Source: Candidatus Altimarinota bacterium (lineage in GTDB: Bacteria; Patescibacteriota; Gracilibacteria; BD1-5; UBA2023). From it: 64,000 nucleotides of DNA. The notes below the pieces were generated by a model that had not been told where the DNA came from, did not search any database, and saw only the letters and a list, made by a program, of their open reading frames with translations. This document shows positions 63,057 to 64,000 of this stretch, piece by piece (position 1 is the stretch's first letter; each line of letters begins with the position of its first letter). The stretch spans positions 62,001-126,000 of the forward strand of contig JAQTWX010000003.1 in NCBI GenBank assembly GCA_028689065.1, read 5' to 3'. The translations under genes were made by a program, and so were the position numbers.

Positions 63057-63326
63057 ATGGCACTCGAAAAAAATGAAAAGAAGACACTTATGGAGAAGTT
63101 CGCTACTCATAAAGGTGATACTGGTTCTCCAGAAGTACAAGTAGCTATTCTTACAGAACGTATTGAAGATCTCAAACTTCATTTGGATATTCATAAAAAA
63201 GATAATCATTCACGTCGTGGTATTATGCTCATGGTAGCAAAACGACGAAAACTTCTTAATTATCTTAAGAAGAAAGATAATGCTCGATATGAGAAACTTA
63301 TCGCAGAACTCGAACTCCGAAAATAA
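63057..63326 (+). CDS. rpsO: 30S ribosomal protein S15
   Basis: 89 aa, normal length. [40 protein letters not shown] and [20 protein letters not shown] are characteristic. Binds the central domain of 16S rRNA. Start 63057 ([10 protein letters not shown]) is preferred over the hydrophobic upstream frame. No TGA codons. Confidence 0.97.
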   Translation: MALEKNEKKTLMEKFATHKGDTGSPEVQVAILTERIEDLKLHLDIHKKDNHSRRGIMLMVAKRRKLLNYLKKKDNARYEKLIAELELRK

Positions 63327-63336
63327 TCCAAAACAT

Positions 63337-63371
63337 AAAAATACGAACGAGATCTTCTTGTTCGTATTTTT
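63337..63371 (+). terminator. rpsO terminator
   Basis: 12-bp stem AAAAATACGAAC / GTTCGTATTTTT with a long T-run. Confidence 0.85.
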
Positions 63372-63402
63372 TTTTATTTCTCTCTATTTCCTCATACTTT
63401 CT

Positions 63403-63557
63403 ATGTCTTTTAAAAAATCCTCTCTTCCGATTATTCTTTTGACCGTTCTTCTTGATATTATTGGATTTACCTCCATACTTCAAGTTTATTTTTTCTTGTT
63501 GCTATCGGATTGGTTATAGGTGGTTTAAAGAATAAATTAAAAAATAATAAAACGTAA
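63403..63557 (+). pseudogene. Small two-TM protein gene with probable frameshift
   Basis: The frame from 63403 gives MSFKKSSLPIILLTVLLDII and stops at TAG after 38 codons. One extra T in the T-run near 63490 would continue it as FLVAIGLVIGGLKNKLKN and end at TAA 63555-63557, giving a plausible two-helix membrane peptide of about 52 aa. This is either a true frameshift or a homopolymer sequencing error. Confidence 0.4.
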
Positions 63558-63569
63558 AAATGAAGTTTT

Positions 63570-63598
63570 TTGCTTTTTATCGGAAAATAGGGTAATAT
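63570..63598 (+). promoter_or_regulatory. TTGCTT-N17 promoter of the last gene
   Basis: TTGCTT (63570-63575), 17 bp ending ATAGGG, TAATAT (63593-63598). Leader of about 25 nt. Very like 24750-24778. Confidence 0.6.
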
Positions 63599-63630
63599 AA
63601 ATTCGTTATCCTATTTTTTATTTCCACTTT

Positions 63631-64000
63631 ATGACAGAAAGAATTCATACATTCCCTAGTAAAAAGCCTTATACAGGGGAGATTTTTAATATTGGAAAAG
63701 AGGAATTAAAAAAAATTATTTCTCCGATTAAAGATATGAATAACACAGAAATTGTGGAAAATCTTGCAAAATATGAAAATACATCTCCTGGAAAAGATGG
63801 AGAAAATACTTTTGAGATGATGGCGCTCTATCAACAAGCTATAAATAGTATTAATAATAATAACGAACTTCGAGTTGATGGTTATTTCGGAAGAGGTATT
63901 TATAATGCTTTGAAAGATGTTCAGATAAAAATCGGAGTAGCGAGTGATGGTTTTCCATGACCTGAAACAACCAAAGCACTCATTGAGTATCTTAATTCAA
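63631..64000 (+). CDS. Peptidoglycan-binding-domain protein, partial
   Basis: At least 123 aa, cut by the window edge. Starts MTERIHTFPSKKPYTGEIFN. The region ALYQQAINSINNNNELRVDG, then RGIYNALKDVQIKIGVASDG with a TGA glycine at 63958, resembles a PG_binding_1-type repeat, as in the protein at 22389-24713. No signal peptide. Shares its promoter type with that gene. Confidence 0.65.

Overview
The window is bacterial, AT-rich and gene-dense, and it reads UGA as glycine (translation table 25). This points to Candidate Phyla Radiation lineages, Gracilibacteria (BD1-5) or Absconditabacteria (SR1); the sequence alone does not separate the two. In-frame TGA sits at invariant glycines of the FtsZ tubulin signature, the SecD GLDLxGG motif, the RsmH GLGGH, DLGVSS and GGR motifs, the VanX SxHxxGxAxD motif, an ABC signature and a GNAT acetyl-CoA loop. 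Every confident gene ends in TAA or TAG. Many genes look fragmented under the standard code, and several are invisible to it. I stitched these across TGA; their lengths are exact multiples of three.

Layout. 0-10 kb: start of a flavodoxin-fold oxidoreductase, an MBL-fold hydrolase, gyrB, two hidden TGA-rich genes, a membrane-tethered HTH protein, pyrH, a VanX-type dipeptidase and thrS. 10-11.7 kb: small SD-bearing genes with clean promoters and terminators, plus a 4-TM transporter behind a structured leader. 11.7-16.8 kb (minus): lipoprotein, prepilin peptidase, GNAT, RecO-like, a large membrane protein and a 4-TM protein. 16.9-22.3 kb (plus): DUF1905, a DUF262/HEPN pair that resembles a defence module, and a UvrD-like helicase-nuclease. 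22.4-26.8 kb (minus): a peptidoglycan-binding-domain protein and rsmH-ftsL-recR. 27-36.3 kb (plus): AbrB-like regulator, RND adaptor, nitroreductase, RND pump, M23 peptidase and hrcA. 36.3-43 kb (minus): prepilin, rimO, cupin, a HEPN-like protein, gatB and a large unknown protein. 43-47.5 kb (plus): tpiA, aldehyde dehydrogenase, secD. 47.6-51 kb: an unknown gene, then ftsZ and ftsA. 51-64 kb (plus): tig, secA, a MacAB-like exporter with an embedded methyltransferase, lepB, an HD protein, truB, rpsO and a second peptidoglycan-binding-domain protein.

Expression signals are unusually uniform. Most promoters are TTGACA-like, then exactly 16 bp, then TATAAT-like, followed by leaders of about 25 nt without Shine-Dalgarno sequences. 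Three genes share a different TTGCTT-N17 arrangement. The gene set covers cell division (ftsA, ftsZ, ftsL-like, rsmH), protein export (secA, secD, lepB, tig), type IV pili and envelope transport.

The most unusual content is two families of dispersed palindromic elements (A and B). Each has a conserved core, but each copy has its own complementary outer arms. One B copy lies in frame inside the leader of a type IV prepilin, much like Rickettsia palindromic elements. Other items of interest are the DUF262/HEPN pair with a duplicated promoter, and a HEPN-like gene whose first codons duplicate those of its neighbour.
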